Source: Austropuccinia psidii
Taxonomy: Eukaryota; Basidiomycota; Pucciniomycetes; Pucciniales; Sphaerophragmiaceae
Direction: 5' to 3'
NCBI GenBank assembly: GCA_023105745.1
Contig: JALGQZ010000005.1
Span: 67,411,019 to 67,475,018, forward strand
DNA length: 64,000 nt
Shown: positions 1-11,296 of the stretch, one piece after another
Layout: the number at the start of each line of letters is the position of its first letter
How positions within the stretch are numbered: the first letter of the stretch is position 1
The notes under the pieces: model-generated
The model's input: only the letters and a program-made list of their open reading frames with translations
What the model was told of the DNA's origin: nothing
Databases searched by the model: none
Program-made: the position numbers and the translations under genes

Positions 1-2731
1 CCATGACACTACTCTATTCCATATCAGAATAGCTGTATCCATGGCTGTATCATCTTTGTGACATGGTAAAAAGATTGGGGTTTTACTGAATCTGTCCACA
101 ATTACTAGGCAAGCATTATAGATTCTGTCACCTCCTGGTGGTAGGCCAGTTACCCAATCCATATGGACAATTTCCCAAGGTCTGTTTGGTTCTTGGATTT
201 TTATCATATTTCCAAGTCTCTTGCCAGTGGATTTATTTGCCTTTTGGCATCTGTCACAGGTTTTGCAATACTCTGCAACATCTTTCTGCCACATTGGCCA
301 CCATATCCAGGTTTTTACTTTTTCTCTTGTTCTGTCTTCAGACAGATGTCCTGAAAAGGGACTATCATGGCATTCTTTTAGTACAAGATTGATTAATGAC
401 CTGTCTACAACTGTCATGACACATGTGTGTTTGGTCCTGTGGTAAATTATACCATCCAGTAGGTGAAATCTTCCTTCATCATAAGATTTTCTCCATACTT
501 CATCCAAGGCATGTATTAGAGAGTTGTCTTTACAGTCTTTGTTAAGTAATTGGCATAAGATGCTACAATTCTTATATTGAGTATAACTGTTCCTGACTTC
601 TTCAAAGAAGGTGGTGTTTAAGTCTGTAACACTTATTCCTTCTATTGGAATTTGTGGTGAAGCTTCTTCTGGCACATAAGCAGGATTATCAATATTATTT
701 GGTAATGGCCATCTGCTTAGTCCATCTGAATTCTTATGAATATTCCCATCCTTATGAACAATAGCCATATTGCCTCTGTATTCTTGTATGGCTATTTGCC
801 ATCTGAGCATATGTCTGTTGGGTGTTTTCATGTTCAAAAGTGATTTGCAGCTGTACAATCTGTTATCACTTCAAAAACACATCCCTCTAAGAAGTAGTTC
901 AATTTCTCTAAGGACCAGACAAGGCATAGACATTCCATCTGACTTTCTCCATATCTGGATTCAGTTGGTTTGATTTGCCTGGATATGAAACATATGGGTC
1001 CTTCTACAGGTTTATCATTTATGATATGAACTTGGTGAAGTGCAGCACCTAGTCCATCCCCTGATGCATCAATATACAGTTTGAAAGGCAGTTTAAAGTT
1101 TGGCATCAGTAAGAGTGGAGCAGTGGTCAATGCTTCTCTTAGAGACTCAAAAGCTTTGACTCTGTCAACAGTCATTTCAAATACTGTGTCTTTGTCACAC
1201 AACTTATAAAGTGGTCTTGCTATGGATGCGAAATCCTCAATGTGTTTCCTGTAATATCCTGCAAAACCTAAGAATGACTGAATTTCCTTCTTATTCTGAG
1301 GCATGGGTTTTAACAATACTGCTGCAACTTTGGTTTTGTCAATTCCAAGGGACAAACCAGATACAACATGTCCTAGTGCTTTAAGTTCTTTAAATCAAAA
1401 TAAAATTTCTTCAAGGAGATTTTCATGTTGACTGATTGAATTTTTGTCAAAACTCTGGACAATCTGTGAATGTGCTCCTCCCAAGTCTTGGAACAGACAA
1501 TAATGTCATCAATGTAAATGATTAACCATCCTTCTGAGAGTTCTTCAGGGAAGATTTCATTCATCATTCTTTGGAAGTGTGAAGGTGCATTTTTGATACC
1601 AAAGGGAATCCTCAAGTATTCATACACTCCACAATGAACAATAATTCTCAAGTATTTTCTTGCTCTTGGTGTTACCACATTTTGATGGAATCCTTTAAGG
1701 GCATCCATAGTGGTTATATACACTTCTTGAGATATTTGAGTAAGGGCAATTTGGATTTTTGGTATTGGGTATCTGTCTGGAACAGTGTAAGTGTTCAGAG
1801 CTCTGAAGTCCCCAACCCTTCTGGATTTTCCATTATGCCATGCCACTATGACTTGTGTAGTTATTTCTACTTCTTCATTGTGGCCTACTTTTCTTATTAC
1901 ACCAAGGTCCAGAAGTTCTTTGATATGAATTTCTAGAGCTTCTCTTGATTTTGGACTTGCTGGATAAGCAGGTCTTCTTAAGAGTGGTGGGTAAGGTCTT
2001 TCAATGTTAAGAATGATGTCAAACTCATGACCAATAATTGCTCCTAGAGGTTCTTTGTCTGTAGCAAATGCTCCTCTGTGGTCATACAAAAGGGAATAAA
2101 GTTCATTTTCTTGTTTATCAGTCAGATGAAGGCTTATTTCAGCCTCATTTAACTGTTCAGACTTGAATTTCTCTAACTCTAAGTTGACTGGTGATACTTT
2201 GTTCACTGTAATTTGTCTTTTAAATTGTAAAAAGGCAAATTTTTGGCGCTTATTGTCTCCAATAGTAAAGTATCTGTCTTTGTTATTATGCAAATCTATC
2301 CCATACATGATTAAATAGTCATTTCCCAATATAAAATGGGTACTAGAGCAATTTTCCATAACAACAAATTCAACTGTGATTCTTAAATTCCCATTTATGT
2401 GTGGGAATATGACATTGGTCTCAAAGATTCCTAATTCTTTCATTGGGTTACTTGCACTGTTGAATTTTATACCATCAATTGGTAACAATTGGTCTTCAAA
2501 ATTTGGTACACAAGTCTTAAGAAAAGATTTTCCAACACAAGAGCAGAAGGCTCCTGGGTCAAGCAAAAGTTTGGTGGGATTGTTGTCAATTACCACTTCT
2601 GTTATACAGGAGTTACAAGCTGTATAACCTTTTCCTCTGTTTGGTTTTGTCTTCATAAGTTGTGCATCTTGAATTTTTGATAAATAAACTTGACCATTGC
2701 TCAATTGTGGCAAGTGGGAATAAGATTCCAT
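1..2731 (-). pseudogene. pol: E1 ORF2, pol part (protease, RT, RNase H, integrase start), broken
   Basis: The protease motif reads L-L-D-P-G-A (Asp near 2560), with Pro where E2 has Thr (D-T-G). The RT follows with 'RRPAYPASP', '[10 protein letters not shown]', 'MPFGIKNAP'-like blocks and the catalytic Y-I-D-D at about 1504-1515. One base is missing near 1397, in the 'KKCHF...ELKALGH' stretch conserved in E2, and another near 848 in 'DCNAVKSLL'. Downstream of the second loss the frame is open to the window edge and holds the RNase H tail ('[13 protein letters not shown]'), the integrase His/Cys finger (...[11 protein letters not shown]...) and the first catalytic Asp in '[11 protein letters not shown]'. 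The second Asp and the Glu lie outside the window. Confidence 0.88.
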
Positions 2732-2742
2732 GATGTCAAAAG

Positions 2743-4321
2743 TGGCATTGATATTTTCTATATCTTTTGAAGATTCAGAAAATATGGATGACTTATCATC
2801 TGAATTGTCTTCAATTATTTCTTCTTTTTCAACATCTGGTTATTTTTCAATGTCAATTTCATTGATTTTCCCCCTTTTTGGACATGTATTGGCTAAATGG
2901 GTGGTGCTTTGGGAAATATGGCACTTTCTGACTGTATCTGCAGACTTATACTTAATATCACTAGAATTTTCTTTGGGGTTTTTGTCCACAGAATCTTTCC
3001 AAGGTGTATTAAGCCTTGTTTTGAGATTCACCCTACTAGAACCAATTTTGGTTCTTGTAGTTACTTCTTCTAGTATATTGATAATATCCTCTGCTGAAGA
3101 TTGTTCAGTAGTCCTGCTTTTGATAGCATGCTCTAAGTCACCTCCACATTGTCTCAGAATTTTTCTATGGATCATAAATTCTGACATGTCAAGATATAAT
3201 GCTGTTAATCTGTCCTTTTGTTGGCAAAACCATGGTAAATCTTTGTCTTTATCAGCATTAAATTTGGCAGATTCAAAGGCTGTTTCAACTTTAAATCTCC
3301 AAGAATCATTTTCCCATTTGTTGATGATTTGGGTTTTCCACCAAGTCCAACTCTGGTGTTCATGTGCTTGTCTTATTTTGATGTACCATCTGTGAGCTGA
3401 TCTGGTAAACAAGGTGTTAAACCTGGCTGTTACCAATCTGTCTGGTAATTCAAAATCCTCTTTGATCATGTCAATACCTCTAATGAATTCCATATGGTCA
3501 TACTCTCCTTCACCACTGAAGTGAGGCCATTCTTTAAGTTTTGGAACTTCTTTCAAGAGTGCTTGGCCCATTGATGGTTCCAAGTTATGAAAAGAAGTGG
3601 ATAATTCAGTTTTTAATTGTGAATTATCAGGATCCAATACTTGTGGATTTGGAATTCTTGTTCCCTAATTTTGATTTAGAGGTGTAGACATTCTTGGTAA
3701 AGTGTTCAGTATTTGTTCAATGTCATTCATTTTACTGTTGCTACACCTTTGGGAATTTCTGTATTCATGTTGGAAGCTTTGTATTAAATTTATTACTTCA
3801 ATTTTATACATGTCTTCCTTATGTGTCAGTTCTTGCCATAACTCTGTCTGTCTTGTATTATCAGCAGTGACTTGATTCGATTTCATTGATAATTTTGATA
3901 CTTCTTCTTGTGAAGCATCAAAACACTTTTTCAAGGCAATGGTATATGTCTTTACTTCAGTAAATGAGCTTGAAATGTCATCAAGGACTTTCTTGTTATC
4001 TGTCTTGATAATATTTATGGCTTGTTTGATTCTTGTTTCAATTATGTCATCAATATTGAATTTAGAATATTTATCTGTTAATTCTTTAATAATGGCAGAT
4101 TGTTCATTTATTTTATTGCTAGAAGAATTATCATTATTGTAATTTTTAATTTTTCTTAAAACTTTTTCAAAACACATAAGTGTTTCATTAATTTGGCACA
4201 GACTCAGGTTGTTTGTTTTAATGTTGTTACAAATGGTTTCATTTTTATCAGAAAGATGTTTTTTCACGTCATTTATAGCATCATACAACTCTGGTATGGA
4301 ATCAAATATATCAGAAATCAT
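2743..4321 (-). pseudogene. gag: E1 ORF2, gag part (coiled coil, capsid, zinc knuckle), broken
   Basis: ORF2 starts at ATG 4321. The first ~200 residues are rich in K, N, E and I and look helical. After an in-frame TAG (3665-3667) the same frame continues into the capsid region, with the pattern '[19 protein letters not shown]' and 'KSAHRW/WYIK'-like tryptophan motifs shared with E2 and E3. The zinc knuckle reads C-H-I-S...H...C: the second cysteine has become serine, so metal binding would be lost. A TAA at 2840-2842 follows the knuckle, then an acidic linker leads to the protease. Gag packages the RNA and forms the particle in intact relatives; this copy cannot. Confidence 0.85.
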
Positions 4322-5229
4322 TTCTGGAATCTTAATCTGGCTTCCTCCTTCTTCTGTAATTCCATCATGGTTCTGGCCATCTGAAATACATTTTCCATGG
4401 CATCCTGTTGAATCTTTGGGATTCTGTAGCCCTGGCTGTAAGGTTTGGGGCTGGTGCCTTCCCTTTGCCCTTGTTTGGAGTTTGTGGCTGCTTTTTCACA
4501 TTGAAATTGCTGGTGCTGGCTACTGGGGCTGTTTTTGGCACTGGTTTGGGTGGTGGAGGGTTGTTTTTCCTCCATTCTAGTGTCAACAGCATCATGTTTT
4601 TCTTCTCCATCAATGGATACCATCCATTGAGCAATTCGCAAGTGTTGGGATGGCCCAGGAATTTTCTTACTGTCAGGTAAGAATTCATGCAATTCTTCCA
4701 CAGGTCTGCAAGGATCTGGTAATCTTTGAACTGAAGTGCATTGTTGTATGCACTGTGGCTGGCTTTGTATATGTCCACAGAGGCTTGTTGTGGCGGGGTC
4801 AGCTCTTTTTGAAGGTAAAATGGTATTATCAGCTTCAGAATGACCCATTTTAGTTGTTTGGAAGTCATCAACTGACCCTTTTCCTTCTGTACCTGATTGG
4901 CCTCTGTCATAATCACGTCTATTACCTTTTTGGGAGCTGCTTGAGGGGTTGTAGCTGGCTCCTGACCTGGTTGAAGGCATAATTATGGTTTAAAAAGGCT
5001 TAAAATAGTATTTTTACGTCAAAAAACTTACTATTGGCCAAATTCTTAGCTTTCTGAAGAGTATTACTTATGTCCATGTCAATCAATTCAGAAGATATTG
5101 GTTCAGGTTGATTATTTTGAGTCACAATAACAGTACTATTATGGTCTGAATTAATAGTGCTTGCAGGAACAATGCTGGTGACTATTGAGGCTGTTTCAAT
5201 ATTTTCTTGTCTTACCACGTTGTCAGACA
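4318..5229 (-). CDS. E1 ORF1, spliced 5' ORF of unknown function
   Basis: Exon 1 (5229-5032) opens directly after a pyrimidine-rich acceptor (TTTTAG at 5230) with TG TCT GAC and has no in-frame ATG before it. A 65-bp GTAAGT...CCAG intron (5031-4967, phase 1) leads into exon 2. The spliced frame runs to a stop at 4365 and carries 'KDYQILADLW', 'MNSYLTVRKFL', 'LNGWYPL' and 'APVASTS', which align without gaps to a stretch in E2. A second frame, opened by an ATG at 4980 inside the intron, is open for 220 codons to 4318 and carries the conserved tail 'YRIPKIQQDAM...MARTMMEL'. The stop of that frame overlaps the ATG of ORF2 (ATGA). No known domain is recognised; Lys/Pro-rich and low complexity in the middle. 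It could be a matrix-like N-terminal Gag piece. Which frame is the real product is unresolved. Confidence 0.55.
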
Positions 5230-5431
5230 CTAAAATTAAGGAAAAAGCCAATTAATTAAGTAAAAAAAGGATATTTCAAGAAAGAAATAAAAATATAAGC
5301 CTCACTTATGAAAAAAAGTATTTTTTATGGGTTTTTTGGATTATAAGTATTTTTTTTTATATGTTTTTAAATTTTTCAATATAAGAAAAAAGATTTAAAA
5401 AGAGTGAAAAAAAATATGTCACAGGTAAAAT

Positions 5432-5449
5432 ATCACGGCTGGGCCCCCA
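5432..5449 (-). other. Primer-binding site of E1
   Basis: Two bases after the LTR end the sense strand reads TGGGGGCCCAGCCGTGAT. It starts with TGG, the complement of a tRNA 3' CCA. The same site in E2 differs at only two positions although the two LTRs are unrelated outside their ends. It resembles the TGGGGGC start of proline-tRNA-primed sites, but the primer tRNA cannot be confirmed here. Confidence 0.6.
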
Positions 5450-5451
5450 AA

Positions 5452-7285
5452 TGTAAGGTGTGGATATGAAACTTTGATTAAAAATCAAGTACTTTTCCTG
5501 TCCTCAAAATTTGTATAAGGTAAAAAATCAATTAAAAATAGTAAGAAATATTATTTTTAAGAGAAAACACGCCAAATTTATTGTTTATAACTTTATTAGT
5601 ATAAAACAATAATATTATAAAGATTTATTGTTTTACCAACAATAGAAATTTATCCAAAAAAATACTCTACAAGAGATATTTTAAGGCTACAAAAGAAATT
5701 TCTTCAAGAGCAATTTCAATTGGAATTAATTGAGCAAAGAATTTCAAGCAATTAATTAAAGAAAAAAGTCTTTAAAAAAGAATATTTAAAGAGAAAACAC
5801 TCCCAAACGTGACCAGAGTGACTTTGGAAACAAAGTGACAAAGTTAACAGTGATGAAAGATGCTTTAATTCACTTTTGGGGTGGTTCAGGGGTAAAAATG
5901 ATTATAAAAGTTACAAACAATGATTATAAAGATTTTTTCACGTGGTTAAAAGGTTTAAAATGATATAAGAAAGGTGGTTGGAATCTTTTATTGATTGGTT
6001 TAACAATTTTTAAACTAATTATAAAAGGAAAAGATTCTAACATGAAGAGAAAAGTGGGGCAAAGAAGACATTCTTTTATAGCCATCAATTTTCTTACTCC
6101 AAAAGTGAAATTTACTCTTGTAAGTCGTGAAAAAAAGTCTGACAACAGAAAATCCAATTATGACATCATTGTACCCTGGTTTAGACCAAAAAAGGGCTGG
6201 TTTAAGCCATTTTTAGCCATTTTCAGCCATTTTAGACCCTTCAATCAGCCATTACTATAGCAATACTAGGCCTAGAGCCTTCAAAACACGTCAGAATGTG
6301 TGTCAGAGGCGTAGAAACCAGTTAAAACTGTTTTTACTATTATTGTTTTATCTTAAGGGTAGTTTTACCCTCTTGGCAACAGCTAAACCTACCCCAGTTG
6401 GTATCAAAACCTCATCATCAATCGAGTCCACAGACCCTGTAACTCAATTCCAGGCCAAAAGTGATGAACTTTTGCATGAATTTTGACATCCCACGCCTGT
6501 CAGCAAGGATTTTGGGGGTCTAGCTCCCCCTTAGAGCTGGAGTTCCTTTTCCCCCCAAATTTAATCTTTCCAATTTATTTTTCTTTTAATTCCTCATCAT
6601 GTATTATACTTATAATTTACATATGTAATTCAATTCAATTGTACAGTACAATACAGTAATAATTGACACCTCATATGTAAATCAAAGTTCACTTATGTAA
6701 TACACGCGCACATTTTGACATTTCAATTGAATTCAATTGAAAATACTTCAATTCCTCATAACTTCTAAACTAAACACAACACCTCAATTTTAACACAAAA
6801 ATTGATGGTTAACACCCCATGTGGTGTGAATTAAATTAAGGTTTTGAGGATTTTCAACTTTTGTATTGAAAATACTAAAAACTTAATTTAAGCTTATTTA
6901 GAGTTGAGTTACAAGAATTTCACTCAGAGGTGACCCCAGCTAATTTTTTATGAGGAATCCAATGGTGAAACAATTTTTATATGTTTATTTAATGGATAAA
7001 AAGTTATAATAATTTTTATTTAACTTTTTTCCAAATTTTTTTATTTTTTCACAATTTTGTTAAAATTTCATTTTTACTTAATTTTTTCAAGTATAAATGT
7101 AATTTCATACTTACAAAATTTAATGTATTTTTATTTTTGAATTGTAATTAATTTTCTTTCTTTTTAATATAATTTTATATTTATGTTTTGATTTTTATTT
7201 TAATAATATAAATTTTATTTATATTAATATGTTATTTTTGTATTTGTGGTCTTTTGGGTATATGAAATTACCTCTAAGGCTCACA
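5452..7285 (-). repeat. 5' LTR of E1 (LTR family A, 1834 bp)
   Basis: In the sense direction (minus strand) the LTR starts TGTGAGCCTT and ends CCTTACA, so it has TG...CA ends. Two further copies of the same LTR in the window (22574-24316 and 55183-57012), each with its own target-site duplication, fix both boundaries. The 55183 copy is the closer relative by eye; the 22574 copy is more diverged. Confidence 0.93.
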
Positions 7286-8763
7286 GCTTCAGAGATGGCC
7301 TGGCCATCACCCAATTATGCCTTGGTAGATGTATATCAAGAAATTTCAGTGATGGATAAAAAATACCTACCACAAAGCCAAATATTCTCCATGGAGTTTC
7401 TGCATAAGAAACCTATTTTGAATCCCAAAAATTCTTCATTTCATTTTCACCCCAGTTTGCTCCAATAGCAACTCTATCATCAAATTTGGAGATACAACTG
7501 TAAAGATATTTGAATTCCCAAATTCCAGGTAAAATTGCTAAATTAACATGAAAATGAAATTTTAAACAAAGCAGTGGATTATGTGTAACAACAGAATAGG
7601 ACTCCAAGGTATAGAATATCTTTTTTAAGGTTTCTCTATTAGTACATACTATATAAGTTGGCTATGAATGTTAAAGTATGGGAGTTTAATCACAGAAAGG
7701 CCTTAGGTATGTCTTGGAACATTTTCTATGAATAATTAAATCTTTACTTATGTAAATAGAGCCAACTGGTTTGTGTAGCAGTTACTTCTCAACTCTTCTA
7801 AAAATTGTGGCTCCAAATCTTTATGTGGTATCTCAGAAGATATGAGTCAGGAATACTAATCAGTTCAATTTGGTCTTTCAGAAGGGTGAAGTATCTAAAG
7901 AAAAATGTGCATGGGGAATAATTAATTCTGAATCTCAATACAATGTGAGTATGCCATAACCTATCCATGAACCTTCTCTGTGAATAAATCATAGAACATG
8001 CAGTTTAGTTTGTTATGGAAGACACATGTGACAATATTGGAAAAATATGAAGCAATTTGACAATGATTTCAATGTTTTCATTCCAAGTAATTCAGGGTTG
8101 CAAATCATTTTTATGAAAATTGTGGTTTTTTCAAAATCTTTTACCAGGAAAATATAAGACTAATAGCATGCCTTAACATCCCTTGGGGAGCCAATGAAAT
8201 AATGTGGAGAGAAAATTGTTTCCCCTATGGCTTGAAAATTCAATTATCCATAATCAATGGCATAAAAACCAACCACAAAGTGATGTTATCTAGCATTTTT
8301 CTAATTGTATTTTATGTATGAAATACTTTGTGTGTCAACTTGAATATATTGATCTACGGTATAGTTATGAAACAAATTTCCATCAAGATTTAGGAGATAA
8401 TTCCACATTAAGAAATGCCAAGGGGTATGCAGAATAACTTGAAAATGAAGCCTTGGTATCAAATTTCTTCATATAAGCTCTCCAGACCAATTCTATATGA
8501 ATATGGAGTAATAAATGATAGATGTAATAGTATGCATAATCTGTTTTTGTTTTTTTCAAGTGTACCATCCCTTGTATGAATGATAGCTCTTATAGAACTA
8601 ATTCCTTCACCCTAATTACCTAATGAATGTTTTGATAATTTGCAACTTGATACTATTGCTTACTAAAGAGACCTGGTTCATAAAATGAATATTATTAGCC
8701 CTTTTATCAAAGATTAAAGTACCAGAGATTATTAAAACTTATTTTTTCCTGATGTGACATTAC
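7286..8763. other. AT-rich spacer between E1 and E2, no gene seen
   Basis: Only short open frames without recognisable motifs on either strand. No tRNA, no long repeat within the stretch. It ends at the CCAAT insertion site of E2, so 7286-8768 and 19455 onward were contiguous before E2 inserted. Confidence 0.6.
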
Positions 8764-8768
8764 CCAAT
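8764..8768. repeat. Left target-site duplication of E2 (CCAAT)
   Basis: CCAAT directly precedes the TG of the 5' LTR and recurs directly after the CA of the 3' LTR (19450-19454). Five-base duplications are typical of Ty3/Gypsy integration. Confidence 0.93.
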
Positions 8769-10795
8769 TGTGAGCCTTTGTGATATGACCACATACCCAA
8801 TAAGGTCACAAAAAAGACTCAGAATAAATTATACCTTTAATATAATTATATTAAAATTACTTAGAATAATTATACATTAAGAATAATTACTTAAATATAC
8901 AAAAAATACCATAAATTGGTACAAAAATTGGTTTAACTTAAAAACCAATGAATCAACATGTAAAATAAATTATACCATTGGATTCCCCATGGAAAAATAC
9001 ACATATACCATTTTTATGGCATATCTGTAAAGTCAATATTTAAGGAATTATAAGGTATAATACCTTATAAAAACCATAAAACCTTATTTATCTCGAGAAC
9101 TAATGAAACAACATGTGAAAGAAATTGTACCAGTGGATTCCCCATGAAAATCCACACATAAAACAATTAATAAGCTAATTTCCAATGTTAATACTTAAGG
9201 AATTAACCTGAATATATGCACTTTTTTGGTCAACGCATATATTCAAGGATCATAGCTAATATCTTCTAAACTATACATGATAGAATGATGAACCAAAAAT
9301 AAAGTTACCACGTAATTACTGTAAGAACACAGATATGAACTTTATTTTACAAATTATAAACAAGGTTAAAACCTATGATGAAATATTGATAAACATCAAC
9401 AGAGCTGTTGACCACTTTGTTGTGAAAGTGCTCCAAACTTAAAAAAAAAGTATACAGTTGGATTCTACTAGTTCATTTGTGAAGAATGATGTAATTTGTA
9501 TCATTAAATTCAGGGTATAACCCCCTGAAATCAAGGTTTGAAGTTTAAAATATTGAATTTCGACAGAAAAGATGAGTTACAAGAAAAATCATCAAAATTA
9601 GAGTTTTGATGATGTAATAAAGGCCTCTTGGCAGCATAATAAGGTTATGCCAGGCTATCAGAATTCACTCTCTGAATTTCTGTAGCGTGTAAATCTTAAA
9701 GGTTATTGAGGATCAAAGTTTGAGCTTAATTTGAGCAGTTATGATCACACACTGTAACCTTAATTTAAGTTTAACAGTCTTAAGAGTGATACAATTGGTG
9801 AATACTATTAGTTTATGATTAAAACTAATAAAATCCACGAAATTTGGGGTTCTGCCAAGCCTCTGATGTCATCAACTTTAGAGTTATAGTGATAACTCTA
9901 AATAATGGTGTAATAATGATGTAATATGGTTTGATAATGATGTAATCATCTCCAAACCTTAAAATATTGATCAATTCCAGTGGATATGATCAGTACACGT
10001 CTACTAGAAGCCTGTTGGACTCTAGGAGGGAGGTATTTACTATAAATAGAGCTCTTTTTACTCTATTTACCCCTCAGACGCATCAAAAACATTAAATCAA
10101 TTAAATAAAAGGTAATTTCTTTATTCTTTATATATAAAACTCTTATATTATTAAAGAACAAAGACCATCTTATTATTAATCACTACTTTTGTGTGATTAA
10201 ATCAATTCTTTAATTGTTTTTGTCATAAATCTCTCTATAAACTCATTTCCACGTAAAATCAAGAAATTTAGTAAATTTTCTTTATTTTTATTGTAAATAC
10301 AATTTGAAAAAGTTGTATTATATTCTTTTGGCGTAAAATATCTCAAAATTATTATTTTAAGTGTTAAAAGTAGGTTATTTCATCTTATTATAATAATTTT
10401 TCTCTTATTATTACTCTTAATAATTCTTAATTAATATAAATAGTATTTATATTAATATATAACTTTAATATTGGTAATATTATTGTTATTAATTGTTTTT
10501 TATTTATAAGAAACAGTTTTTTACGCCTTTATTATTTGTTGGTAGCAATAATAAAGAGCTTTATAATATATTAATTATTTTATATTAATATATTATTTAC
10601 AATATTATAATTTTATATAATATTAATTATATTATTATATTTATTTAATAATATAATATTTTTACGCCATAATAATAATATTTCTTTATTATTATTATTA
10701 TTTTAATCTTATTTATTTCAATTATAAGGACATTCAGAGTACAATAAGTAATAAATTAGTAATTTTTACTTATTGTTTCATAGTCAAACCTTACA
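8769..10795 (+). repeat. 5' LTR of E2 (2027 bp)
   Basis: Starts TGTGAGCCTTTGTGATATG and ends TCAAACCTTACA. The whole length is matched by 17427-19449. The middle-right part (about 10380-10720) is extremely AT-rich. The end motifs TGTGAGCCTT and CTTACA are shared with LTR family A although the interiors do not match. Confidence 0.96.
10041..10049 (+). promoter_or_regulatory. TATA box of the E2 5' LTR
   Basis: TATAAATAG sits after a GC-richer block (AGGAGGGAGG) and is unchanged in the 3' LTR (18698-18706). Transcription would start some 30 bases downstream, which makes about 10070-10795 the R-U5 part. Start site not measured. Confidence 0.6.
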
Positions 10796-10797
10796 TT

Positions 10798-10815
10798 TGG
10801 GGGCCTGGCCGTGAT
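10798..10815 (+). other. Primer-binding site of E2
   Basis: TGGGGGCCTGGCCGTGAT begins two bases after the LTR. It starts with TGG, complement of tRNA CCA, and differs from the E1 site at two positions. Confidence 0.6.
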
Positions 10816-11296
10816 ATTTACTTAAAAGACCTTTAAAAAGATTCTATTTGGGTTTATCCAATAATAAATTATATTTATAATCATAAAATTATATAATAAT
10901 TTTATATTTTATTGATTTTAAAAGCTATTGAGGCATTTGGAAAGCAATTGTACTGTCTTACACGTGGTTTTTCACATCCTTAGACTTGCAAGAACTTTCT
11001 TTGAGTGACTCTAGTGATTAAAAAAATAATTTATAAATTAAAAATAATTTTTATTATAATTTAATTTTATAAAGAATCATATTAATTTTTATTTTATTCC
11101 TTAAAAATAAAAAATATAAAAAATATTAAAAAATACTAAAAACCAATAAAAAAGTTATTTTTATTCATTTTTATTCTTTTCTTTATTCATTTCAAGTTTT
11201 TAAAGATATAAAAGCAATTTCTACGTGGAAAATTGCCATATCTTGCCAAAAATAACACTTCTTATAAAAAGACTTATATTTATTTGTCTTTTTTAG

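Larger units (their letters stand above)
1..7285 (-). mobile_element. Ty3/Gypsy LTR retrotransposon E1 (family A), left part outside the window
   Basis: The element reads right to left: 5' LTR (5452-7285), primer-binding site, spliced ORF1, then ORF2 with capsid, zinc knuckle, protease, reverse transcriptase, RNase H and the start of integrase, which runs off the left edge. The domain order RT-RNase H-integrase places it in Ty3/Gypsy. The copy is dead: ORF2 carries TAG at 3665-3667, TAA at 2840-2842, a 1-base loss near 1397 and another near 848. The five bases outside the LTR (GCTTC, 7286-7290) should be the target-site duplication; the partner lies outside the window. Resemblance to rust-fungus (Austropuccinia-type) repeats is from memory. 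Confidence 0.92.

Noticed and set aside
4365..4916. Minus-strand open frame from 4916 as an independent gene
   Set aside because: It is the exon 2 part of the spliced ORF1 of E1; its apparent start is a GTG, not an ATG.
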